Origin: WJLC01 sp964600865
Lineage (GTDB): Archaea > Nanobdellota > Nanobdellia > Pacearchaeales > GW2011-AR1
Direction: 5' to 3'
NCBI GenBank assembly: GCA_964600865.1
Contig: CAZRJP010000006.1
Span: forward strand, 1 to 31,213
DNA length: 31,213 nt
The notes under the pieces were generated by a model that was not told the origin of the DNA, did not search any database, and was given only the letters and a program-made list of their open reading frames with translations. Shown in pieces: positions 9,386-15,499 of this stretch (its first letter is position 1; each line of letters begins with the position of its first letter). The position numbers and the translations under genes are program-made.

Positions 9386-9606
9386 CTGCCTCCAACTATT
9401 GCAATAAAAAACAATGTAAAAAGCATAATATCATTTTCATAAATCATACTTATAAAACCTCCTAAAAGACATATAGGAACAATTAAATTAAAAATGGCCT
9501 TTCTATGTTTAAACTCTTCCTTTGTAACTTTTGAAATAAAATTTCCAATAGGAATACCTAAAATTAAAAATAATCCTCCTATACCCAATTCAATAAGCTC
9601 TTTCAT
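9370..9606 (-). CDS. Small three-helix membrane protein, unknown
   Basis: I do not recognise this 78-residue protein. Hydrophobic segments at about 6-24 (ELGIGGLFLILGIPIGNFI), 38-54 (IFNLIVPICLLGGFISM) and 59-73 (IMLFTLFFIAIVGG) predict three membrane helices, with a basic loop (SKVTKEEFKHRK) between the first two. It is the first gene of the run toward dphB. Its ATG lies 36 bp from the divergently transcribed dtdA, so the two promoters share this short interval. Confidence 0.6.
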   Translation of the reverse strand: MKELIELGIGGLFLILGIPIGNFISKVTKEEFKHRKAIFNLIVPICLLGGFISMIYENDIMLFTLFFIAIVGGRCLKK

Positions 9607-9642
9607 AAGAATATTTAATAACTAGACTTTTTATATTTTAAC

Positions 9643-10437
9643 ATGTTAAATAAATTCCTTATTGTAGCAAGTAAAAAAGACAAGGCAGGAGTGAATATTA
9701 CAACTTCTTTAAGTCAGTATAACAAATTTGACTTTTCATTATGTGAAAAAGATATATTACATAAGGAAAACTTAGATCTAGATAAAATTTCTAAGTATGA
9801 TTTTATTATTTTTGCTTCAAAACATAAATCAAAACAAAAGAGAAAAACACTCTCTGTTCATATCCCAGGAAATTGGGACAAAGCTAAATTCGGCGGTGAA
9901 AAAGGAAATGTTTGCATGGCTTCTTCTCAATTTTTAAAACAATCCTTTGAATTCCTAAATAAAAATGCTAGGGAAAATAATTTAGATTATGATATAACAA
10001 TGGAATGCACTCATCATGGGCCATTAATAGATAAACCATGTATGTTCATTGAAATCGGTTCTACTGAAAAAGAGTGGAAGGATAGAAAAGCTGGTTTTGT
10101 TATAGCAAAAACAATAAGAGAAACCATAGAAAATTTTAAACCAAATCCCTACAATGAGAATGTTGTAGCTATTGGAGGACCTCATTACTGCCAGAGTTTT
10201 AATAAAATTCAATTAAAATCTAATTTAGCTATATCTCATACCATTCCCAAATATGTATTTCCTTTAACAAAAGAGATGATTAAAGAAGCAATAAACAAAA
10301 CAAAAGAAGAAGTTGATTTAGTTTTATTAGATTGGAAAGGACTTGGAAATGCAGAATCTAGAAAAAATACCACAAAAATTCTTGATGAATTATATTTAAG
10401 ATATAAGAAAACATCACAGGTTAATAAGGAGTATTAA
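9643..10437 (+). CDS. dtdA: D-aminoacyl-tRNA deacylase (DtdA/GEK1 type)
   Basis: Hydrolyses D-aminoacyl-tRNAs so that D-amino acids do not enter translation. The 264-residue protein matches the archaeal/plant DtdA family: an N-terminal IVASKKDKAGVNI, then FASKHKSKQKRKTLSVHIPGNW (about 56-77), the histidine-rich core MECTHHGPLIDKPCMFIEIGS (about 119-139) and the C-terminal VAIGGPHYCQSFNKIQL and ISHTIPKYVF. The paired histidines of THHGP and the GGPHY histidine are likely metal ligands, known from the family. The length is normal. A TATA-like stretch around 9609-9618 fits a leaderless start at 9643, in a divergent promoter shared with the small membrane protein gene. Confidence 0.9.
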   Translation: MLNKFLIVASKKDKAGVNITTSLSQYNKFDFSLCEKDILHKENLDLDKISKYDFIIFASKHKSKQKRKTLSVHIPGNWDKAKFGGEKGNVCMASSQFLKQSFEFLNKNARENNLDYDITMECTHHGPLIDKPCMFIEIGSTEKEWKDRKAGFVIAKTIRETIENFKPNPYNENVVAIGGPHYCQSFNKIQLKSNLAISHTIPKYVFPLTKEMIKEAINKTKEEVDLVLLDWKGLGNAESRKNTTKILDELYLRYKKTSQVNKEY

Positions 10438-10530
10438 TATTTGAGGATTATTTCTAATTATTAATCTTAAAAATCATATAACTTTTCCTAAAAAATTATT
10501 GAAATTTAATTTATTATAATTTGTATTATA

Positions 10531-10582
10531 CGCCGCAGGCAGGAATCGAACCTGCGCACCCCGAAGGGTCCAGATTAGCAAT
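10531..10582 (-). pseudogene. Truncated 3' part of tRNA-Ser(GCU), candidate att site
   Basis: 52 bp identical, but for one base (10563 G against 13945 A), to the 3' part of the intact tRNA-Ser at 13913-13993. Read on the minus strand it begins two bases before the anticodon and contains the 3' side of the anticodon arm, the variable arm, the T arm, the acceptor 3' strand and the discriminator G. The match stops abruptly at 10582/10583, where AT-rich sequence with a TTATATATTA repeat takes over. It cannot fold as a tRNA. A copy of a tRNA 3' end on the far side of an accessory segment is what site-specific integration at a tRNA leaves behind. Confidence 0.85.
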
Positions 10583-10710
10583 ATTATATATTAAATGTTA
10601 TATATTATTTTTAGTTTATTTAGTTTTCCTAATTATTAATGATAAGATTCGATTAAATTTTTCCTACACCTAAACAATAATTTAATAAATTATTGAGTCT
10701 AACTAACTTT

Positions 10711-11464
10711 ATGAAAATTGCAATTCAATCTCCACGAGCATCCTACTATAATGGAGGGGCAGAAAGATACATCTTAAATCTAGCATTAGAATTACAAAGA
10801 TTAGGAAATAGAGTTTTTTTAATAACCTATAATTCTCCAAATAAAACAAAGTGGTTTAATAATTTTAAAGAAACATTTAAGGGGAAAATTGTCTTTTTAG
10901 AATCCAAAGAATTAAGGGAAAAATTTCATAGGTTTAGGGAAGCTACCAAACCAAATTTATGGGACTTAGAAAGGAGTAGATTTGTTAATAAAATCTATTG
11001 AAGAAGTAAAAAAGACTTTTGACAATATTTCTATTAAAATAGTTGGTAAGGGACCAGAAAAAGAAAAATTAAAAAATCTAACTAAAAACTTAAATTTAGA
11101 AAAAAATGTAGATTTTTTAGGATATGTTTCGGATTTAAAGTTACATAATTTGATAGAATCCTCAAGAGTATCTGTATTCCCTTCTTATGAAAAAGAGGGC
11201 ATTATGACAACACTTTTAGAATCTGCAAAGCTTAAATCGGCAATATTGGCATCCGATTCTTGCAGTAATCGCGAATTTATTTCAAGCAATAAAATAGGGG
11301 TATTATTCAAACCAAAAAATATAGAAGATTTATCTGATAAAATAAAACTTTTACTGTCGGATGAAAAATTAAGAATCAAATTAATAAAAAATGCCTATAA
11401 AAAAGTAGATAAATTTTCTTGGAAAAATCAAACAAAAAAGATTTTGAAATTTTATAAGAACTAA
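10711..11464 (+). pseudogene. GT4-family glycosyltransferase with internal deletion
   Basis: Two pieces of one GT-B glycosyltransferase lie in different frames. The N-terminal piece (ATG 10711, about 96 residues) has the acceptor-domain start MKIAIQSPRASYYNGGAERYI. It ends in FHRFREATKPNLWDLE and runs into a stop at about 11001. The C-terminal piece begins about 10972, read as KGVDLLIKSIEEVKK, and continues with the donor-binding domain (VDFLGYVSD, VFPSYEKEGIMTTLLESA) to 11464. Family members have 350-380 residues, so roughly 120 central residues are missing and the frame changes at about 10968-10976. I regard it as a pseudogene. It lies inside the tRNA-flanked island. Confidence 0.8.
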
Positions 11465-12453
11465 TTATTTATTTTTATATTCCCATATTTTTTCAGGATC
11501 TTTTTCTAAAGAATATTTAAACAAGAAATTTTCTATTTTTCTAATGAAGGAATAAAGGTAAAAAAGGAACTTAGTTTTCTTACTTTGACTATCTAAATAA
11601 TCTTTATTTATCTCTAACCTTGAATCTTGTCTAATCTTCTTAAATTTAGGATAATATTTTTCCAAATTTTTTAAATCATAATAAACTCTTTTATAGACAT
11701 TGTAATGAAAAAGTAAGGAAGTAAAAGGCTTATAATAGACAATGGCATCATATCTATTACGGATACTGGACTTTCCATATTTGTATAATGTGTTATCAGA
11801 TAGGAAAGTATCATCTCCAACAATTCCTAATTTTTTTTTGGGCCTTTCCCAAATATTCTTAGATCTTAAAGCAAACATTCTACCATGAAAGAATATTTTT
11901 GATTGGATTTCGTGGGTTTTATTAGTGTTCTTATCTTGAGGATCTGATAAAGCATAAGGATGGTACTCTCTTACATCATATTTACTTATTTCCCACATAG
12001 GATGTTTAGATCGGATATTCAATATGAGCGAAATTATTCTTTTCCATAGATTTTTCCCTTGGTAAGATTTAGCAGTAGGAAATGCTCCAACAATCATTAT
12101 CTTTTTATGTTTATCTAATTCTAAAATTAGCTTTTTAATGCACCCTTTTTTTATTTCTATATCTGAATCTAAAAAAAAACATAATCTTTTTCAGAATCGA
12201 TTTTTTGCACTATCTTCTCTTGAGCATTTAATTTGCCTTTTTTGCTTTTTAAGACTATTATGTTTAATTTAGGATATTCTTTTTGTAAATTTAATGCTAT
12301 TTTTTCGCTATTATCGGTGCATCCATTTAAACAGATGAATGTTTTTAAAGAATAATTTAGTGAAGAGACGTCCTTTAAAAGAGATTCAATGCACTTTCTT
12401 AAATTATTCTCTTCATTATAAACAGGGATAGCAAAAAATAATTCATTTTTCAT
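11465..12453 (-). CDS. GT2-family glycosyltransferase, frame interrupted at a T9 run
   Basis: Predicted GT-A glycosyltransferase for surface glycans, read in two frames. The N-terminal part (from ATG 12453) has the family start FFAIPVYNEENNLRKCIESLL, then LNGCTDNS and VLKSKKGKLNAQEKI, and ends DYVFF-stop in a run of nine T (plus-strand A run 12171-12179). Adding one T, or a -1 slip there, gives VFFLDSDIEIKKGCIKKL, which restores the DxD metal motif and joins directly to the C-terminal part (IMIVGAFPTAKSYQGKN, GRMFALRSKN, GDDTFLSD). The joined product is about 330 residues, a normal length. Cause unresolved: sequencing error, phase-variable tract or slippage. The start overlaps the Nudix gene by 11 bp. 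Confidence 0.78.
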
Positions 12454-12907
12454 TTTTATAATCTACACTATAACTTGGGATTAAGAATTCTCCTTTTTCA
12501 AAATAATTTTTAATCCCTTTAATTAGAATCCTTGGTCTTATATCTAATTCTTCCAATTTTTCAATATCTACCCAAACAGATTCTTTTATTTTTCCTCCGT
12601 CTGTTGTTTGAGGGTTTATCTCTCTCTTTCCTAATGATTTTGCTAAGAAAAAAGCAGTTATAGATCTTTTATTCCAGTCTTCTTTGTAAATATATTCATT
12701 TATATGGACCAGTTCCTTTATTTTTACCTTAACTCCTGTTTCTTCAAAGGTTTCTCTAATGGCACACTCCTTTAATGTCTCCCCAAACTCCAGTCCCCCC
12801 CCTGGAAAAAGAAAAAATTCTTTTTCATTGTACTGTGATCTAACTAGCAAAATTTGATCTTCATGAATAATTATTGTTGCAGGTCTTATTCCTATTTTTT
12901 CGCTCAT
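12443..12907 (-). CDS. Nudix hydrolase
   Basis: Predicted pyrophosphohydrolase of 154 residues. The complete Nudix box is visible at about 38-60: GLEFGETLKECAIRETFEETGV, which fits Gx5Ex7REUXEEXGU with all catalytic glutamates. The preceding FPGGG and the following WVDIEKLEEL are also typical. Substrate cannot be predicted; in a glycosyltransferase cluster a nucleotide sugar is possible, but this is inference. It sits 8 bp after the HprK-like gene and overlaps the GT2 gene, so the three form one operon inside the island. Confidence 0.88.
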   Translation of the reverse strand: MSEKIGIRPATIIIHEDQILLVRSQYNEKEFFLFPGGGLEFGETLKECAIRETFEETGVKVKIKELVHINEYIYKEDWNKRSITAFFLAKSLGKREINPQTTDGGKIKESVWVDIEKLEELDIRPRILIKGIKNYFEKGEFLIPSYSVDYKNEK

Positions 12908-12915
12908 ATTAAAAA

Positions 12916-13779
12916 TTATCTTTGGAATTTATTAAATCTTTCTTTTATAAAACCTGTTAACTGTTTTAGACTCCCTTGAAAATAATATGTTGGGACAGTT
13001 TCGGTCAATGTTTTTACAAGTTTAATTCTTTGATTAGATAAATCTTCGTTATCTAAGGATTGAAGAGGATATTTATAGTCTCCATAAAATTTTGTATTTC
13101 CTCTTATCCTTCTTGTTATTTCTTTATTTAAATGCCAGAATGAATCTATTGGGTCTAATTGGTATTTGATTGGGTTTTCAAGTCCGTGATCTAAATGTGG
13201 GAGAATAAACATACTTATTCTAGGAGAATTACAAGATACTCCTAAAAGTTCCTGAAATTCTTTTGAAGAGTTTACCTTTTCTTGAAGAACTTTTTTTCTT
13301 AAGGCGATGCTTTTTGAACCACTATAAAGAGTATGATTTCTTAAATCTAAGAGTGTTTTTTCATCAGAAAATAATTCAAATCCGTTAACAGCAAGCTCTA
13401 GGGCAGAACTAGTTTTCCCTAGATTAGTTGCACCACCATAGAAAATAATTGATTTTCCATCTTTTTGGACAGATGAAGAATTTAAGGAATACACTTTAAA
13501 TTTTTCTTGACGCGCTCTTTCTAAAAGGTAATCACAAGACGAAACCAATCCCCTATGATCTTCGGTATTAGGGATAATAATTTTGGGATAATCCATTATT
13601 ATTGAATCATCATTTTGTGTTTCTTTTACAAATATGTCCGGTTTTCTTCCAGAATAATCTATTTTAGCTTCAGGAAGATAATGATAAGTAAAATCATCTT
13701 CAAGAATTTTTTCTATTGTTTCTTGACTACTGCAAATTTGTCCCAAAACTCCTGCAGATTCTATATTTATCTGTTTCAT
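12916..13779 (-). CDS. HprK-like kinase (P-loop, PEP-carboxykinase-like fold)
   Basis: A 287-residue protein resembling HPr kinase/phosphorylase relatives. A P-loop-like motif, FYGGATNLGKTSSALELA, lies at about 112-129, followed by GFELFSDEKTLLDLRNHTLY, where the SDEK acid corresponds to the second metal-binding region of the family. The N-terminal 100 residues are not recognisable. Archaea lack the HPr target, and such proteins often occur in glycan or peptide-modification clusters, so the substrate is unknown. A TATA-like CTTATAAG at 13801-13808 gives a start close to the ATG, consistent with a leaderless mRNA; it is the first gene of the island operon. Confidence 0.7.
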   Translation of the reverse strand: MKQINIESAGVLGQICSSQETIEKILEDDFTYHYLPEAKIDYSGRKPDIFVKETQNDDSIIMDYPKIIIPNTEDHRGLVSSCDYLLERARQEKFKVYSLNSSSVQKDGKSIIFYGGATNLGKTSSALELAVNGFELFSDEKTLLDLRNHTLYSGSKSIALRKKVLQEKVNSSKEFQELLGVSCNSPRISMFILPHLDHGLENPIKYQLDPIDSFWHLNKEITRRIRGNTKFYGDYKYPLQSLDNEDLSNQRIKLVKTLTETVPTYYFQGSLKQLTGFIKERFNKFQR

Positions 13780-13800
13780 ATTTAAGGAAGTCCTAAGTTA

Positions 13801-13808
13801 CTTATAAG
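13801..13808 (-). promoter_or_regulatory. TATA box of the island operon
   Basis: CTTATAAG is centred about 25 bp upstream of the ATG at 13779 on the minus strand, the expected archaeal spacing for a leaderless transcript. Confidence 0.45.
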
Positions 13809-13912
13809 TTTTACTATTAAGAAGTTACTACTAATTAAAATTTTTCTTACTCAAAAGATTAATTCTAAACTCTTCTTTTAGAAAAAGAATCAAAAAATAC
13901 CAATAATCCAAA

Positions 13913-13993
13913 CGCCGCAGGCAGGAATCGAACCTGCGCACCCCAAAGGGTCCAGATTAGCAATCTGGTGCAATACCATTATGCGACTGCGGC
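13913..13993 (-). tRNA. tRNA-Ser (GCU)
   Basis: Class II tRNA of 81 nt. The acceptor stem is GCCGCAG/CTGCGGC with discriminator G, as expected for serine. The D arm has a 3-bp stem (GCA/TGC) with GG in the loop. The anticodon arm is CCAGA-TTGCTAA-TCTGG with anticodon GCT. A 14-nt variable region contains a 4-bp stem (ACCC/GGGT), and the T arm is GCAGG-TTCGATT-CCTGC. No intron. CCA is not encoded. Its 3' part is duplicated at 10531-10582, and the segment between the copies carries accessory genes. Confidence 0.95.
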
Positions 13994-14052
13994 ATCTTTT
14001 TATACAATATCATTAACTTCAAAAATACTTTAAACTTTTGTATTTTGAATAT

Positions 14053-14077
14053 CCTAGAAAATCAATGATTTTCCAGG
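14053..14077. other. Hairpin-forming inverted repeat between two tRNA genes
   Basis: CCT-A-GAAAATC, spacer AAT, GATTTTC-C-AGG: an 11-position inverted repeat with one mismatch and a 3-nt loop. It sits in the otherwise empty interval 13994-14183, about 60 bp upstream of tRNA-Ser and about 110 bp downstream of tRNA-Met on the minus strand. There is no T tract on the minus side strong enough to call a terminator. Role unknown. Confidence 0.4.
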
Positions 14078-14183
14078 TATGACTATGGCATGATAAATTG
14101 TATTTTCTTGAGTATTTAAAGATTATTAGTTCTATTTAGATTTAGTTATTTCAATATTAAATTAGATTATTATAAATAAAAAA

Positions 14184-14259
14184 TAGCGAGAGCGGGATTT
14201 GAACCACGCGACCTCCGGGTTATGGGCCCGACGGGCACTCCAGACTGCCCCATCTCGCT
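14184..14259 (-). tRNA. Initiator tRNA-Met (CAU) with unusual positions
   Basis: The archaeal initiator is recognisable from the A1-U72 pair, the acceptor AGCGAGA/TCTCGCT with discriminator A, the D arm, and three G-C pairs (GGG/CCC) closing the anticodon stem. The anticodon loop reads CCCATAA: anticodon CAT, but with C instead of the near-universal T at position 33. The T arm reads GCGTGG-TTCAAAT-CCCGC, so the 5' strand has one extra T that must bulge from the 5-bp stem, making the gene 76 instead of 75 nt. Either the assembly has errors or the tRNA is divergent. No intron. Confidence 0.88.
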
Positions 14260-14383
14260 ATATAGTATATTTTTCAATATTGTTAGAGTTTTAAAACTTT
14301 CTTTTTAAGAAATTTTTTGGCTTTTTTAATTAACTTTAAAAACTTCTGAAGATTTTTTGACAACTTTTAAGATAAAACGTCTA

Positions 14384-14391
14384 TTTAAATA
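14384..14391 (+). promoter_or_regulatory. TATA box of the LAGLIDADG-like ORF / rnhB unit
   Basis: TTTAAATA lies 22-29 bp upstream of the ATG at 14413, the right spacing for a leaderless transcript. No other promoter is obvious before rnhB, so both genes probably use it. Confidence 0.45.
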
Positions 14392-14412
14392 AATTGAGAT
14401 ATTAAATCATAT

Positions 14413-14727
14413 ATGGATGATATGTTATTGGACCCACAAGTTTCAGAATGTATTGGATTATGGCTAGCAGAAGGAGATAGTAAATCTAAAAGAGAGATAA
14501 CATTTACAAATAATAAAAATTTAATAATAATATCAAAGCTTAAAAGCAATTATCTCCTCTTTTTAGATAAGGAAAAGAATACTTCAGAATTTGCAAAATA
14601 TTTTAAAGTTTGTTGGAAGTCTTCATATAATAGGCTTAATGAATTAAAGAAACTAAAATTAGTAAGGAGGAAAAACAATGGAAAATGGATAAGATTGAAA
14701 ACAAAAAAGAAACTTCTTGTCATTTAA
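14413..14727 (+). CDS. LAGLIDADG-like / winged-helix small protein, probable homing-endonuclease relic
   Basis: 104 residues. Residues 13-34 (CIGLWLAEGD, then REITFTNN) resemble the first LAGLIDADG helix of archaeal homing endonucleases and its first strand. The remainder (about 58-98: SEFAKYFKVCWKSSYNRLNELKKLKLVRR) looks like a winged helix, and no second LAGLIDADG motif is present. A working monomeric enzyme needs two motifs and about 150-200 residues, so this is either a single-motif protein or, more likely, a shortened remnant. It overlaps the start of rnhB by 43 bp and contains the rnhB Shine-Dalgarno, so the two are translationally linked. Its position beside the rnhB intron suggests a past role in intron mobility; that is inference. 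Confidence 0.6.
   Translation: MDDMLLDPQVSECIGLWLAEGDSKSKREITFTNNKNLIIISKLKSNYLLFLDKEKNTSEFAKYFKVCWKSSYNRLNELKKLKLVRRKNNGKWIRLKTKKKLLVI
14663..14670 (+). promoter_or_regulatory. Shine-Dalgarno TAAGGAGG before rnhB
   Basis: A strong site inside the LAGLIDADG-like ORF. The ATG at 14678 is 7 nt away but opens a four-codon frame (MENG-stop). The rnhB frame has its only upstream ATG at 14685, 14 nt away. The rnhB start is therefore inferred from the frame. The tiny MENG frame could be a leader or could tune initiation. Confidence 0.5.
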
Positions 14728-15426
14728 CATTGGGCATTGACGACGCAGGTAGAGAATTATAGTGATCAATATTCATCATTATGTTCGCCTTAAGGCCCAG
14801 TCATTGGCCCAATGGTTCTTGCAGGAGTTGTAGCAGATAAAAAAACAATAAAAGAATTTAAGAAATTAGGTGTTAAAGATTCTAAAATGTTAACTGCTAA
14901 AAGAAGAGAGTATCTTGCAAAAAAGATTAGAAAAATGGCAGAGATAGTTGAAGTAGCTCTAGCTTACCCAAAAGAAATTGATGGAAGTAATAAGGAGGGA
15001 GTCAATTTAAATCAATTAGAAGCAATAAAATCTGCTGAAATAATAAATAAAATAAATAAAGGTTTTAAAAAATTAAAGATAATTATAGATTGTCCATCAG
15101 TTGGAATAAAAAAATGGCAGGATTCACTTAAGGTAAAAATAGAAGATTTATCTAATTTAGAAATATCTTGTGAACATAAAGCAGATAAAAATCATGCAAT
15201 TGTCTCAGCTGCATCAATAATAGCAAAATCAGTAAGAGAGCAAGAAATGGGAAGATTAAAAGATAAATATGGAAAAGAAATAGGAAGTGGGTATTGTTCA
15301 GACCCAGTAACATGCAAATTTCTTAAAAAATATGCTAATAAACATAAAAAAGATGGTATATTTAGATTAACATGGTCTACATGGAAAAAAGCCTGTGCAA
15401 GGTTAGAACAAAAGAAATTATTTTAG
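14685..15426 (+). CDS. rnhB: Ribonuclease HII, gene interrupted by a 40-nt BHB intron
   Basis: Cleaves RNA-DNA hybrids and removes misincorporated ribonucleotides. The frame from ATG 14685 reads MDKIENKKETSCHLTLGIDDAGR, then meets a stop. Twelve conserved residues, GPVIGPMVLAGV and on, resume at 14794 in another frame. Removing 14753-14792 joins AG to A (Arg) and gives GIDDAGRGPVIGP and a 233-residue protein of normal length. Spliced active-site acids are D19, D20, D122 (IIIDCP) and D154 (HKADKNH); position 20 is Asp where most RNase HII have Glu. Starting instead at ATG 14812 would lose the first two catalytic acids and strand 1. The C-terminal SGYCSDPVT...WSTW region is typical of archaeal type 2 enzymes. 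Confidence 0.88.
14753..14792 (+). other. Bulge-helix-bulge (BHB) intron in rnhB
   Basis: The central 4-bp helix pairs AGGT (14747-14750) with GCCT (14787-14790). The 5' bulge is AGA (14751-14753) and the 3' bulge is TAA (14791-14793), on opposite strands at opposite ends of the helix, as in archaeal pre-tRNA introns. Beyond the 5' bulge the intron folds on itself: GAA (14754-14756) pairs TTC (14784-14786), then, past bulged T57, TATAGTGAT (14758-14766) pairs ATCATTATG (14775-14783) with two wobbles and an 8-nt loop. Cutting after base 2 of each bulge excises 40 nt and restores the frame exactly. The outer exon helix is weak next to the 3' bulge (C14746-G14794) but continues further out (TGAC/GTCA, CATTGGGC/GCCCAATG). 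Confidence 0.85.
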
Positions 15427-15499
15427 ATTTTTAGAAATTGATTTTTTAATTATATTGATTATCAACTAATTTTAAAAACTCATCTCCCTTTAATTTCTT

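Noticed and set aside
10531..10582. 3' half of a split tRNA gene joined in trans
   Set aside because: An intact tRNA-Ser(GCU) is present 3.4 kb away, no matching 5' half is seen, and the breakpoint two bases before the anticodon has no complementary leader. An integration scar is simpler.
14754..14793. Ribosomal bypassing (T4 gene 60 style) as explanation of the rnhB gap
   Set aside because: Bypassing elements need matching take-off and landing codons; AGA or GGT before the gap has no match in the landing frame that gives the right protein. The BHB fold with the exact junction explains the data better.
14812..15426. RNase HII starting at ATG 14812 as a complete protein
   Set aside because: This would drop the first strand with two catalytic acids (GIDDAGR), which are encoded intact just upstream and rejoined by intron removal.
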